DNA of 64,000 bases from Plasmodium coatneyi (lineage: Eukaryota > Apicomplexa > Aconoidasida > Haemosporida > Plasmodiidae), in the NCBI RefSeq assembly GCF_001680005.1, contig NC_033565.1, forward strand, positions 1,531,501 to 1,595,500, read 5' to 3'. How positions within the stretch are numbered: position 1 is the first letter of the stretch; each line of letters opens with the position of its first letter. This document shows positions 10,185 to 20,675 of this stretch, in pieces. The notes under the pieces were generated by a model. It searched no databases, was not told the DNA's origin, and saw only the letters and a program-made list of their open reading frames with translations. Made by a program: the position numbers and the translations under genes.

Positions 10185-12623
10185 ATGCTGCAGTACTTCG
10201 TTGGGAAGCTGTTCGGCGATCTCCCAGCCAACTTCAACTTCGTGATAGGGAAAAGGTTAGAGTGGCGGAGTCCCCAAAACGGGGGGTACTACGAAATTTA
10301 TGAAGGCGTAGACAAAAACAATGAAGGGGTATGTATATTTATATATGATAAGAAAGGGAAGGAAGGAAGTAGTAGGGAGAAAAGATACACAAGTAACCAT
10401 TTGGCTTTTTCCAAAAAATTAATTCATCCAAATATTTTGAAAGTCCTATATACATACGAGAGTGATAAGAGGATCTACATAGTGACAGAAAAATGTGTCC
10501 CGTTGCACATTGAGGGGGTAAAGAGTGACCCCTTATGGGGTTTATATGAAATATTTAGCGCAGTATATTTTGTCAGCATGTGTAATTATGTGCACTGTTT
10601 GGTGAATCCTTTAAGTGTTTTTGTAAATGAAAGAGGGAGATGGAAATTGTCCCTTTTTGACTGTATTCACGAGAAAGGGGAAAATATCCATCAAATTTTG
10701 AATGACCTACAGAATCACATAGTTTGTACTTACGGATATGCAGTTCCCATTCCGAGTGGAGTTCATGCCACGTGGGTAGATGCATACGGATTGGCTTTCC
10801 TAATGGCTTGGTCGTACAAAAGTTACCTCGAACAGACAAGCCATTTTGTAGGTGCTCATCCAGGTGTTCCATCCATTAGTAGTCCCCATGGCAGTGGCGC
10901 CATTCCATCACGGGGAGGAAATTATTTAAAAACGCCAATGTTGAATGAGGAGGATGCACACGAGGGATTATCACCCATAAATGTGTTTGAAGTAGACCTT
11001 CATAGGGCCGCACAGGAATGCATACCGAAGAGATTGTTCCCATTATATAGTACCTTACTAAAGTATAGTAAAAATGAAATAAACTTGTTCACAATTTTAA
11101 ATGATGAGAGCCTGAGGAGAGATAACACGATAAGTACAATGTTGTTCCTGACACAAATACATATGAAGTCGAAGAGCGAAAAGGTGCACTTTCTGGATAA
11201 CCTGTTTAGCAAACTAGATAATATCTCATCAAGTGTAAAAACGGAGAAAATTTTACCTGAACTGGTTCAGAATATTGAAGTGTCTGAGAGTAGGGTGACC
11301 TGTCTGAAAATCATCTTAACAATTTCGAGAGAACTACCAACAGAGCACTTTGACAAAATAATATTTCCAACTGTGTCCAAATATTTTTCCCTAAAGGACA
11401 GATCAATCAGATTCGTTTTGCTGGAGAACTTCCATCACATAGAGAGGCACCTCACCAGTAACCACATGAACGAAATATACAATTCCTACCTCTATGGATT
11501 CTTGGATAATAATACGTCCATAAAAAATGAGAGTATAAAAAATTTCATTTATGTGTTTCCAAAATTGAAGTCAAATTTTAAGTCTTCTTCTTTGATGGTT
11601 CTGTTGGATAATTTGAGAGATTCTGATTTTTGCGTTAAGACAAATACGATAATTTGTGTGGCAAAAATTGCGAAACATATTTTAGACGATAAAGAGAAAA
11701 TACTTGAAAACGTCTACAGGGTTGGATTGCAGGAGTCATTTGTTCAAACTAGGTTAGCCACAATCCAGGCTGTCAAATTTACATATGATCAATTCAGTGC
11801 GAAGAAGTACGCTTCGAATATTTTGCCGCTCCTGGTTAAGGCCCTCATTGATGATTCAGCGGAGGTTCGCGTTGCAGCGTTTGACGCGATGGACTCCGTT
11901 TGTGCGCAGCTCAGGGGGGATCTGCTAAAGGGTACCAGTAACAGTAGCAGTAGCAATGTACCGATACCCAGTGGTACGTCAAATGGGAACGCTACTTCCA
12001 CTTTTCCAGTTGAGTCCCTAAAAGGTTACACTTTTATAAATAAGATAAAGGGAATTATCACCGCGAAGGGGGAACTGGATGCTGGAAGCGGGTTGCTGGC
12101 AACCCAGGAGGAAGGTCTCAGTGTGGGTGACCTCTCCGGGAGAACTGTCCAAACGGGTCCGACGAATAGCGATCCACTTAGCACCTTCGTTTATGATGTG
12201 CCCCCCGTCGGAGGCGCACTCGGCGCGGCAGGCAGTAGACCTCACCTTAATGTGAATTCCCAAACGGGGGTGTATAACAGCGGGGAGAGGCACTTGGCCG
12301 CGTTCCAGCATCAGAGTTACGACCAAAGAGAAAATTTCATTTTTGAGGAGGAAATGAAAAATTACCGCAACAGAGGAAGGGGTGGCCACGACGAACAGGG
12401 CAACCATGGCGACAATTACAATTGTGAGTTGGCAAGCATGAACAGATCAGGTGCAACCAACCAAGAGGGCAACCTTCTTGACGGCAACTTCCATTTGGGG
12501 GAGACCGCCAAAAGAACGGCCCCGAAAACGGCCCAAAGAATCGACCTTGACATAGATGACTTTTTTAAGGAGTTCGACTTGAAAGAGGACAGCAGTGCCA
12601 AGGTGAAATTGAGTTCGTTGTAG
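10185..12623 (+). CDS. SCY1-like pseudokinase with HEAT repeats
   Basis: Single-exon protein of 812 aa. The first in-frame ATG after the upstream stop (TAG at 10170) is 10185. Residues 1 to about 290 resemble a protein kinase fold (FSKKLIHPNILKVLYTYES near 75), but the catalytic signatures are lost: VHCLVNPLSVFVN replaces the HRD loop near residue 135 and LFDC replaces DFG near 157. Residues of about 330-570 form helical pairs of HEAT type, ending DDSAEVRVAAFDAMDSVC near 555. A Ser/Gly/Asn-rich linker follows, then an acidic C-terminus with IDLDIDDFFKEFDL. Pseudokinase plus HEAT repeats is the architecture of the SCYL/Scy1 family, which acts as a scaffold in Golgi-ER and endosomal coat trafficking and in tRNA export. 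That role is inferred from the family. It lies 1.2 kb downstream of myosin B on the same strand and converges on ADF1. Confidence 0.8.
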   Translation: MLQYFVGKLFGDLPANFNFVIGKRLEWRSPQNGGYYEIYEGVDKNNEGVCIFIYDKKGKEGSSREKRYTSNHLAFSKKLIHPNILKVLYTYESDKRIYIVTEKCVPLHIEGVKSDPLWGLYEIFSAVYFVSMCNYVHCLVNPLSVFVNERGRWKLSLFDCIHEKGENIHQILNDLQNHIVCTYGYAVPIPSGVHATWVDAYGLAFLMAWSYKSYLEQTSHFVGAHPGVPSISSPHGSGAIPSRGGNYLKTPMLNEEDAHEGLSPINVFEVDLHRAAQECIPKRLFPLYSTLLKYSKNEINLFTILNDESLRRDNTISTMLFLTQIHMKSKSEKVHFLDNLFSKLDNISSSVKTEKILPELVQNIEVSESRVTCLKIILTISRELPTEHFDKIIFPTVSKYFSLKDRSIRFVLLENFHHIERHLTSNHMNEIYNSYLYGFLDNNTSIKNESIKNFIYVFPKLKSNFKSSSLMVLLDNLRDSDFCVKTNTIICVAKIAKHILDDKEKILENVYRVGLQESFVQTRLATIQAVKFTYDQFSAKKYASNILPLLVKALIDDSAEVRVAAFDAMDSVCAQLRGDLLKGTSNSSSSNVPIPSGTSNGNATSTFPVESLKGYTFINKIKGIITAKGELDAGSGLLATQEEGLSVGDLSGRTVQTGPTNSDPLSTFVYDVPPVGGALGAAGSRPHLNVNSQTGVYNSGERHLAAFQHQSYDQRENFIFEEEMKNYRNRGRGGHDEQGNHGDNYNCELASMNRSGATNQEGNLLDGNFHLGETAKRTAPKTAQRIDLDIDDFFKEFDLKEDSSAKVKLSSL

Positions 12624-13801
12624 GTTAGGTGGGATGTGGGGCCCGTCCCGCTACTATTATTTTTTTGTTTTGCTAATTTGTCGACTTTCCTTTTTTGAGT
12701 CCATCCTCGTTTGCGCATCGCTGCCGGGATGCTAACTTGCCTTTGTTTTGTCTTTGATTTCTTTTTTTTTTTTTTTTTTTCCGTTTCCTGGCATGGCTAA
12801 ATTTTGGAAAAACAATTTTGAACATTTTTACGGTACCGTTGTTATTAATAGTGTGGGGGAAATTTCCCCCTTTTGAGTGAGCATTTTTGTGTGACAATTT
12901 TGCGAATGCAAGAGGCACGTGCAAAATGGACAGGAATGTACAAAGAAGCGTGTTGGGGGAGGGTTAGCCGATTGCGCCCCATCTTGGGGTACCCCAATTT
13001 TTCACTTCCTCACGAGCGAAATTCACCTCGGAAGAAAATTTGCCACTTTCACATTTTTCCATTTTAACATCTATGAAAATTTGAAAAGGAGAGAAACATG
13101 GGTTTACATTATCTTTTATAATTGTGCTTAAATTGCAGAGAAGAAAAATAAAGAAGCAAAAAAAAGGCGAAAAGAAATACCTTCGGTAGACACATGCACA
13201 TATATAGGTAAAAAAAAAAAAAAGAAAAAAACTGTTCGCTGGTGGCATTTGACTCCTGGGAACAACGCTTCCGTGGGCAAGCATGCGCGCTAGCACATAT
13301 AAAAATATACGTACACAAGCACACAACACATGTGCATATACGTTGCTGCCATGTTTGCGTGTGCGCTTAGTTGTAAATGCACAGGGGAAGCGTGGATGGG
13401 GTTTTCGTTCCTGTTTGTTTGCGCGTTAAAAATGGTACGTCTGATGGTGCGTTTGAAGTTGCGCTTGGCGCTGAAAGCGTGTCCGCGCTTACGCCCGTGC
13501 GATGGAGGGATTCATTTCACATGACGCCTCGCCCAGTTACTCTTTCTCCCCAGCAGGGGACAAAAATTACGAATGTATACGTGCACGGGGCTACGCACAT
13601 ACGCATGTATATGCGTGCACACATTAAATTCTTTTGCATTCCCCTTGGCTCTACAGCCATCCCACCACTTGGTAATTCATTTATGTCATCCGCTCGGATG
13701 CATTCGGACTATAAGCGGCAATTTCACTTGGTTAATTTTTCTTTCAATTTAAATATTTTATGATGATAATTTCGTGTACAGCAGGGGACAAGAGATCATA
13801 T

Positions 13802-13837
<36 letters not shown>

Positions 13838-13956
13838 GCTGTCAAGCGAAATGGTTCATTCTTGTTAGGATAAAAGACAAGTGCATCCATGTGCTCCCGT
13901 GCGTGTGTTCATCTGCTTATGGATGCAATAGAATTTTTCTTTAAAAAAAAACAAAT
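12624..13956. other. Intergenic region between convergent SCY1-like and ADF1 genes
   Basis: Tail-to-tail spacer. It contains a poly-T tract at 12762-12780, A-rich stretches around 13140-13230 and a T run of about 29 at 13802-13830. No coding sequence is credible. It should hold the 3' UTRs of both flanking genes. Confidence 0.6.
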
Positions 13957-14475
13957 TTACTTAAAATCGGCGACATCTTGGGCGCTTTCTATAACTGATG
14001 TGAACACGTTCACTCCTTCGATTTTTTTGAGTAGGGCTTGTTTGCTCGACGCGTAAGTCATTCTGTCCCTGGAGTTGGAGGATTCCCGTGCGTACATGAA
14101 GAAGTGAATCTTGTTGACTGCGTGAGGGGAAAGTTGGGGGTAAACGAATGGGTAAGCAGGTGCGTGGACATGGGCGTGGTCACGCGTGTGATGGGCAGTT
14201 TGATGAGCAGCGTGCTTGACTGCGTTTGGAAGGACTTATTGCCCTCGTGAAGACACGGCTCCCTAACCTGCGTCAAATACAACATAGGCGCACTGGATTT
14301 TATCATTTTGGTCAATTGACTTGACCAGCTCCGTCAGGGTGGTGGTAGCCCCTTTCGAGTGAATAATTATTTCGCAGTTCTCTATGACGAATATGATCCA
14401 TCGACACGTCTTCCTGATTTTCATGTTGTTAAACTCGGTGATGCAAGTGTCGTTTACGCGAATTCCGCTTATCAT
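13957..14475 (-). CDS. ADF1: Actin-depolymerising factor 1 (2 exons)
   Basis: Small ADF/cofilin-fold protein that binds monomeric actin and controls filament turnover, important for gliding and invasion. On the minus strand, exon 1 is 14475-14268 and exon 2 is 14117-13957 (369 nt, 122 aa), the length expected of Plasmodium ADF1. Exon 1 encodes MISGIRVNDTCITEFNN and a GATTTLTEL segment, ending CAYVVFDA. Exon 2 encodes VNKIHFFMYARESSNSRDR and TYASSKQALLKKIEGV, and ends AQDVADFK. The intron (14118-14267) has a GT donor and a CGCAG acceptor and joins in phase 1. The sole start is ATG 14475. Actin regulation next to a myosin gene is conserved synteny in the genus, not an operon. Confidence 0.95.
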
Positions 14476-17400
14476 TTTGGATGCACGGGGGGGAAGGAAT
14501 GGGCAAAAAAAAAGGAAAACAGTTGAGTGGAAGGGGCAAAAAGGGGAAATGAAGAAAAAGGCTATGAACGAAATGTACGCAGGAAGTTTTCAATTTTTTC
14601 AATTTTTTTGAATTTTCTGAATTCTCTCAAATTTTTCACAATTTTCACAATTTCAAAAATTTAAGGTTTCATGAATGGGAAATTTCACAAGTTGCAATTT
14701 CAGGAAAGGGGGAACAGATGCTTTAAAAATTTCACAAGTTGGGATTTTTTAAAATTGAAAAATGGCGAAGGGAAAAAAGTTAACTGCCCTCGACTGTTGT
14801 GCGCGTAGTCATTTCTTTTTTTGGTGCAGCAAATTTCGTTTGCTTATTCGTTTTGCTCTTCCTTTTGCGTGTTTTGTTTTTCCTTTTTATCATTTTATGA
14901 GTGAAGCAAAAAAAAAAATTATACTCAAAAAAAAAAAAAAAAAAAAAAAAATTAATTACGATTTGAGGGGTATACATGTGTGATAAACATTACTGTTGTG
15001 CGTTTACGCGGGTGTGGAATTTGTGTATGTACGTGTGGGTAAATTTTGCATTTGACGTTACGCATAAATTTCGTGCGAATGTGCCCATGTGTGAGCGTGT
15101 AAAAGTGCTACTGGGGGTGACTTCGCCTTTATGGAAAGTTCGTGCTTCCATGTGTATATACGAGCCAGAGGGGCGCATTATTTTTTTCACTTTCTTCCGC
15201 GCATATGGGGGTTGATTTGTGCACATGTGCTTGACACGAATACTCACGCCACGCGCGGATATAAGCGGCAGCGAACAGATGGCTAAGGAAATGGGCCAAA
15301 TGGGTGGCCAACGAGATGATAAAAACAAGCGCATGTTAGCCATAATAACTTGGCACTTGCTCCTTGTGTACACCCCCGCAGTGTGTACAAAAATTGGAAA
15401 AGCCACTTTGAGCGCATCCTGCGGTAAGTTTTTTTTTTTTTTTTTTTTTTTTGAGGAATATTTGCTCTGGATGTTAATTAAAAAAGGCTAGTTGCATTTG
15501 GTGTAGGAATATGCAAGTTCCGTTGGCGGCTTACGCGTCTGTTTTGCGCAACATTTTGGGTGGCTTTTCTGTGTAACCATTTAAGCAATCGATGGCACGA
15601 GCTGTCGCAGCACCCCTGCAGTAAAGGCCATGGCCAAGTGTAAATTACGCATGGGTTGTTAAAAAAAAAAAGAAAAACGGAAGAGGAAGGAGGAAAATAA
15701 AAAAAAAAATAAAACAGAAAAAATAAAATGCAAAGTAGAAGGTTGCTGCCCAGACGTTCCTCCAACCGCTTATACGTACATGCTCACAAGTCCTCCAAAA
15801 AAAAAGTTACCCAGTTGGAACAACATAAGGCAAAACTTCTCTTCCCCAAGTCTAAATGGTCCACGGAGTTCATCATTAATCTTTTTTTTCGCACGCATGG
15901 TTAAGGGTGTGGGGGAAAAAGAAGGCCGCGTGCACGTTGAACGCGCCCGGGGGAGCATTTCGCCAAAGCAAACTTCGTAAAAGATGCACACGATTACGCA
16001 TATGTACAAGCGTATACGTGTGTGCACATTTATGGCTGCAAAGGACGGGACACAGCAAATTTGGCATTTCCCTTGCGAAGGAAGCAACTTTGTGAACAGA
16101 CGATCGTTAAGGAAAAACCATTGTATATGATAAAACAACACTGCACGTACTTTTTACACTTGCATATATATATATTTCAGCATTATCAGTATGGAAATTT
16201 TGTTCATTACGCGGAAAAACGCTTTAAAAAAAAAAAAAAAAAAATGGTTCTGTCCTTTCTCATTAAGGCGCTCAGCTTACGGGGTGTATACCCTAGGTGA
16301 CAGTTCGCGGAAATGAACATTTTCCCTAAATGCTAGTGAAATTTTATCACCTTGCCATTTGTAGGCGTCCTTTTTTGACCATTACCCTTCTGCGCGCCTC
16401 TTTCGTTATTTCGTCCCCTGTGTTGTTACTACCAGGCAAACTGTCTCCGTTTCGTGAAAAGGTTGGACGTTTGCCAAGTCAGCTAACCGGAGCTAAATCA
16501 CGGGGGTGAAACAAATTGTATGCATTTGTAAAATGCCCCCATGGTGTTAAAACGAGTTTACCCTCCGTGCGTTGTTACACAAGTCATTTTAAAGTGAACA
16601 AATGAGAGGAAAAAAAAAATAAAATAAAATAATAAGAAGAATAAGAATACTGCCCCCAAGAAGCCACCACGACGAACCCGTTTCGCACCTTTCTGTGATG
16701 ATAGTCCGTAGCATGACTTTTTGCAAAAGTTTAATTTTCCCCTGCGTGCAGTAGGCCTCCCTCTCACTTTGCGATCATCACTGCTGATGCAGGTGGTATG
16801 TTACATGAATGTCGAATTAAGTAGTGCTTCACAAAAGCATACCACTTAGCTATTCGGAGTGGTAATATGTGAGGGGAGGACAACTTGCAACGTCGTCGAG
16901 GTTATTTTTTCCCCCTCTAAGATGGACCATAAGTTGCATACACAAGAGGAAAAATATCGAGCAGGCACACCTACCTATTTTACGTACCTACCGAGGCAGG
17001 CTCGTAAGCACACAAGATGAATTTTGCATTTCTAAAAGTTGCTCCTTATTTTTCAATTCCTTTGGCGGAAAATAAACAAAATGAGAGAGGAAAAGGAAAG
17101 CCGAACGGTGAAACGTTTTTATGGCCTAGACGAAGTGGGGTTGTCCCCTATGTTGGTGCTGGCACTTTGCTGCGATGGGCGTATTCCCTTGTCGGGCGAG
17201 TGGCGAAGGGATGAAGCGGGGTCGGTGTACAAAAGTGTACGCTAAGTCGACCAAAAAATGGTGTTGGGCAAATTTTTCCTGCCAAACCGTGATCTGTAAT
17301 AGGGAAAATAACACAATTTAAAAAAAATGGGAACAAAGTGAAGTTACTGCAGATAACACAAAAGGTGTGGACTTGATTACGCTTGGGAGAGTTTTTTTTT

Positions 17401-17652
17401 ATTTTTAACCTTGAGGGTTACAAACAAAATGATATTATTTTTACTTTTTACAAAAGAGTTGCGAAAAAGGAAATAAAAATTCTGCGGAAAAAATTGTATG
17501 TTTTTATTTTTTGCCTATCCCCCAGTGGGTATTTAATTTTACAGGAGTTTCCCCCCCAAAGAATTAAACGGTAGGGCTATTATCGCTTCACCTTACGTAT
17601 ATATTCCTAGGCACCACGGTCCTACTTTAACAGCGAAGCGGCGCCTCTTTTT

Positions 17653-17765
17653 TTACGCCTATTATTTTATGCATTTTTGCGCTATTTTGTGCGCTATTTT
17701 GTACGCTATTTTGTACGCTTTTTTTTTTCTGTATTTTTGCGCTATTCTTTACGCTATTTTTTGCT
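17653..17765. repeat. Degenerate ~12-bp GTACGCTATTTT minisatellite
   Basis: Units of the form GCGCTATTTTGT / TACGCTATTTTG recur about seven times between 17653 and 17765, interrupted by a poly-T run. Confidence 0.75.
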
Positions 17766-18535
17766 GTGTTCTCATTCTCATTTTGCTATATGCTCTGCAT
17801 ATATTTTGGGGTGAGAAATATATATTTTAAAGCTTTCTCCAAGTGCTTCTCTTTCTGCGTTTATCCATTATGCTACGAAAAAATAAAAGTGCAGCAGCCC
17901 CCGCGCGTCACCATAGAAGCATTATCTGCACCATATAAATTGCCAGTGTTTAGAAGTTGCTGCAGTATAGCATAGTGGCGTATACATGTAATCTACATAT
18001 ATATATATGTATAATATAAGTATATATATACTTTGCGCATATAGAACGAGGTAGTTTCTTCTTTGCCGCACTTTGCCCCCGCCTGCGCGTCGCTTTTTGC
18101 AGCGTTCGGCGTCACCTCGCTGCGCTTTGCTTCTCTTCCCGTTTTTGTCACCTTCCGTTAATTTTCGCTTTCATTCTCTTTTTCTTCCCCTCTTTCGTGT
18201 TTTTTTCTTTTTTTCATGTTTCTTCCGCCCTTCGCATTTACTTGGCGTTTTCTCTCCTACAAATTTTACTTTACTTTTTTTCTTCACAATTTTGTTCACT
18301 TTTAAGCCCAACGCTTGCAATAAAATTAAATCCTTCACCTGTCGATTTAGTTTTTGCGTGTTCAGTTTTTTCTTTTTTTTTATTCAATTACTGTTTTACT
18401 CTTTTATGAGAAAAATCTCGAAATGTTTGAAGAAAAAAAAATAGAGAGAAAAAAGAAGAAATTAGTAAATACTGGTAGAGTTTTCAATTTTTTAATATTT
18501 TAAAAAGGCATCTCCTTCCCCACAGCCAGTACGCC

Positions 18536-18635
18536 CCCCAGCCCCCCTTCAAATATATATACGTACATATATATACGTACATATATGCACGTACATATAT
18601 CTACATACGTATATATACATATATGTACATACATA
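18536..18635. repeat. Simple TACATATATACG-type repeat
   Basis: Alternating ACGTACATATATAT and TACATATGT-like units fill about 100 bp. Similar AT/GT-alternating stretches recur around 17990-18040, 18700-18800 and 18980-19030. No function is implied. Confidence 0.75.
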
Positions 18636-19694
18636 TCCCCGCGCGCTTGTTTACCTTGCCGAACTTTAGTATGTATATCCCCCATGTGCTTCTAGGCACT
18701 TGCGTATATATCTATATATGTGAAGTTGCAAAAATGTGAAGTATATGCACAGGTATACGGATTTATATGCGTATATGTAGAAAATATTATTTATATGTAT
18801 GTTTTGTGTACCTTCTCTGTGCCTTTTTTACACCAACCCTCCATGCGTACGCCTTTCCATATATACGCCCCCCCCTGCCGTCGCCCCTTTAATTTTTTAA
18901 TTCAGTCGTAAACCTGTTTTTAATTGTTCGTGCTGGGTTCCGTGTTGTACTAGCATTTGTGACGCCCACACGGAGGGTACGTTTATATATGTATATGTAC
19001 ATGCGCGTATGTACGTGTGTGCATATGCATAGGACACCGCTGAGGTTGGGTATAAGCAAGTACCTACGTGAGCGGACACATGTATGCATATATAAGTGAA
19101 CACGTAAGCCCCTCTAAGAACTTGTGCCTCGAGGGAGCAGCTGACAAATCCAGCTTACGTTTAACAGAAGGACAGGTAAACTAGCCGAATCGGCCGAACC
19201 AAGTGCAGACCCGCGTTTTCCAGAACCGTGCATCTGCGCAGAGTCGCCCTCCAGTTTAGCCCTCGTTTGAATCTCCGCATGTCCTCCATTTAACGCTTTT
19301 GTATATTTAAACATATACCCATATATATGCACACATATATATATAGCACGTAAGGATACATGTCTGCGTAGCAGAGAAGCACAGGTCGCCGAGGGCACCA
19401 TCGCGCATCCCCGTAGTACGTATTTAACTCGACTGCCACGTCGAGACGTTGTAACGGTCGCGCAGACTTTGCCAGAGGATTGCACTCAAGTTGGAAAGTG
19501 TTTTCCAGGGAAGGTAAAAGGTTGTCAGTGGGCAAGCGTAGCGAAGAAGTGTGTCGACGCAACTGAGAAAAGTGGGCTAAGGTTGGTCAGAATAGGCCAG
19601 AAGTAGCACACCCCGTAGAGTGAAAAGCACGAAGCATACCACGCGGCATACGCCGCACGAACAAACACACAGAACGTATACTAGCGCATAGAAG

Positions 19695-20675
19695 ATGGGG
19701 CCCTACATGAACCAGAGGAACCAGCCCATGTCCCTGTTGATCAGGAAGCTGAAGTATGACACATCGCCATCGATGGTACGAGAAAAATTTAAAAGATTTG
19801 GAGCCATCAAAGATGTGTACTTACCGATAGACTACTACACGAAGGAACCGAGAGGCTTCGGATTTGTTGAATTTTACGACCCCAAAGATGCTGAGGTAGC
19901 ACTGAAAGAAATGAACGGGGCGGAGATAGATGGAAATAGAGTAGAAGTTTTTGTAGCCCAGAAGGGAAGATCAGATCCAAGAGTTATGAGATATAAAGAA
20001 AAGGGAGGAGGAGTCCCACAAGGACAATATCCCTATAGAAAATATTCAGATTATAGAAGCAGAAAAAGATACATTTCTAAATCGAATTCTAGATACAGAT
20101 CCTATTCTAGAGATAAAATAAGAAGGAGAGATGATAGATCGAGGGAAAGGTTTAGGTCTAGAAATAGCTACGACAGAAGGATGGAAAGTTATAGGGATAA
20201 AAAAAGCTATTACCCTAAAAGTAGTTACAAAGAATATAGAAATAAAGATTACGACAGAAGTCGTAGTAGGAGTAGACGATCCAGGGATTATAGAAATGAC
20301 AGCCCAAGATATAAAGAAAAAAGAAAGTATGATAAATACTACCGAAGTAGCAGTAGAAGAGTAAGCAGAGGAGGAGGTGCTGGAGACGATAAGTATGAAC
20401 GTAAAAGTAGACATGACAGAAAGGATAATTATAAATCCAAATATGATAGTAATGATGAATATAGTGATGAAACTAGAAATTCTAGTAAACATTCAAAAAA
20501 GCAGCGTGCTTCTAAATCTATATCTTTTAATACGGATAAGGAGGAGGGCAGAAAAAAAAATGACAGTGCCAATGATAAGGATAATTCTAAGGATTGGCGC
20601 GAAAGCGAAGAGAGAGCTGATGAACATAGCAACAGGGGAGAATCTGTGAATAGCCAGGATGAGGAGTCAAGTTAG
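19695..20675 (+). CDS. SRSF12: SR-type splicing factor with one RRM
   Basis: 326-aa nuclear RNA-binding protein. An N-terminal RRM has RNP2 LLIRKL at residues 14-19 and RNP1 RGFGFVEF at 53-60. After a short basic linker the rest (about 100-326) is rich in Arg-Ser, Arg-Asp, Tyr and Lys (RSRSRRSRD), the RS-type domain that takes part in spliceosome assembly and is usually phosphorylated by SR-protein kinases. ATG 19695 precedes the RRM by about 13 residues with no other candidate start. From memory an SR protein stands beside ADF1 in P. falciparum. The symbol follows that synteny and is less sure than the family. A good GTAAGT donor 65 bp after the stop may belong to a 3' UTR intron. Confidence 0.88.
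   Translation: MGPYMNQRNQPMSLLIRKLKYDTSPSMVREKFKRFGAIKDVYLPIDYYTKEPRGFGFVEFYDPKDAEVALKEMNGAEIDGNRVEVFVAQKGRSDPRVMRYKEKGGGVPQGQYPYRKYSDYRSRKRYISKSNSRYRSYSRDKIRRRDDRSRERFRSRNSYDRRMESYRDKKSYYPKSSYKEYRNKDYDRSRSRSRRSRDYRNDSPRYKEKRKYDKYYRSSSRRVSRGGGAGDDKYERKSRHDRKDNYKSKYDSNDEYSDETRNSSKHSKKQRASKSISFNTDKEEGRKKNDSANDKDNSKDWRESEERADEHSNRGESVNSQDEESS

Larger units (their letters stand above)
14476..19694. other. Long intergenic region between divergent ADF1 and SR-protein genes
   Basis: 5.2 kb without a convincing gene. Just upstream of ADF1 lies a low-complexity AATTTTTCA-type tract (14588-14760). Further on there are homopolymers (14930-14951, 15428-15452, 16228-16244), a ~12-bp minisatellite, pyrimidine-rich DNA (18060-18400) and a TACATATATACG-type repeat. 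As the flanking genes are divergent, it holds both promoters and possibly a long 5' leader of the SR-protein gene. A more GC-rich patch at 17000-17250 has short overlapping frames that match nothing known. Confidence 0.6.

Noticed and set aside
16869..17245. Small protein genes in the GC-richer patch upstream of the SR gene
   Set aside because: Three overlapping frames on both strands of similar length and no recognisable motif; indistinguishable from chance.
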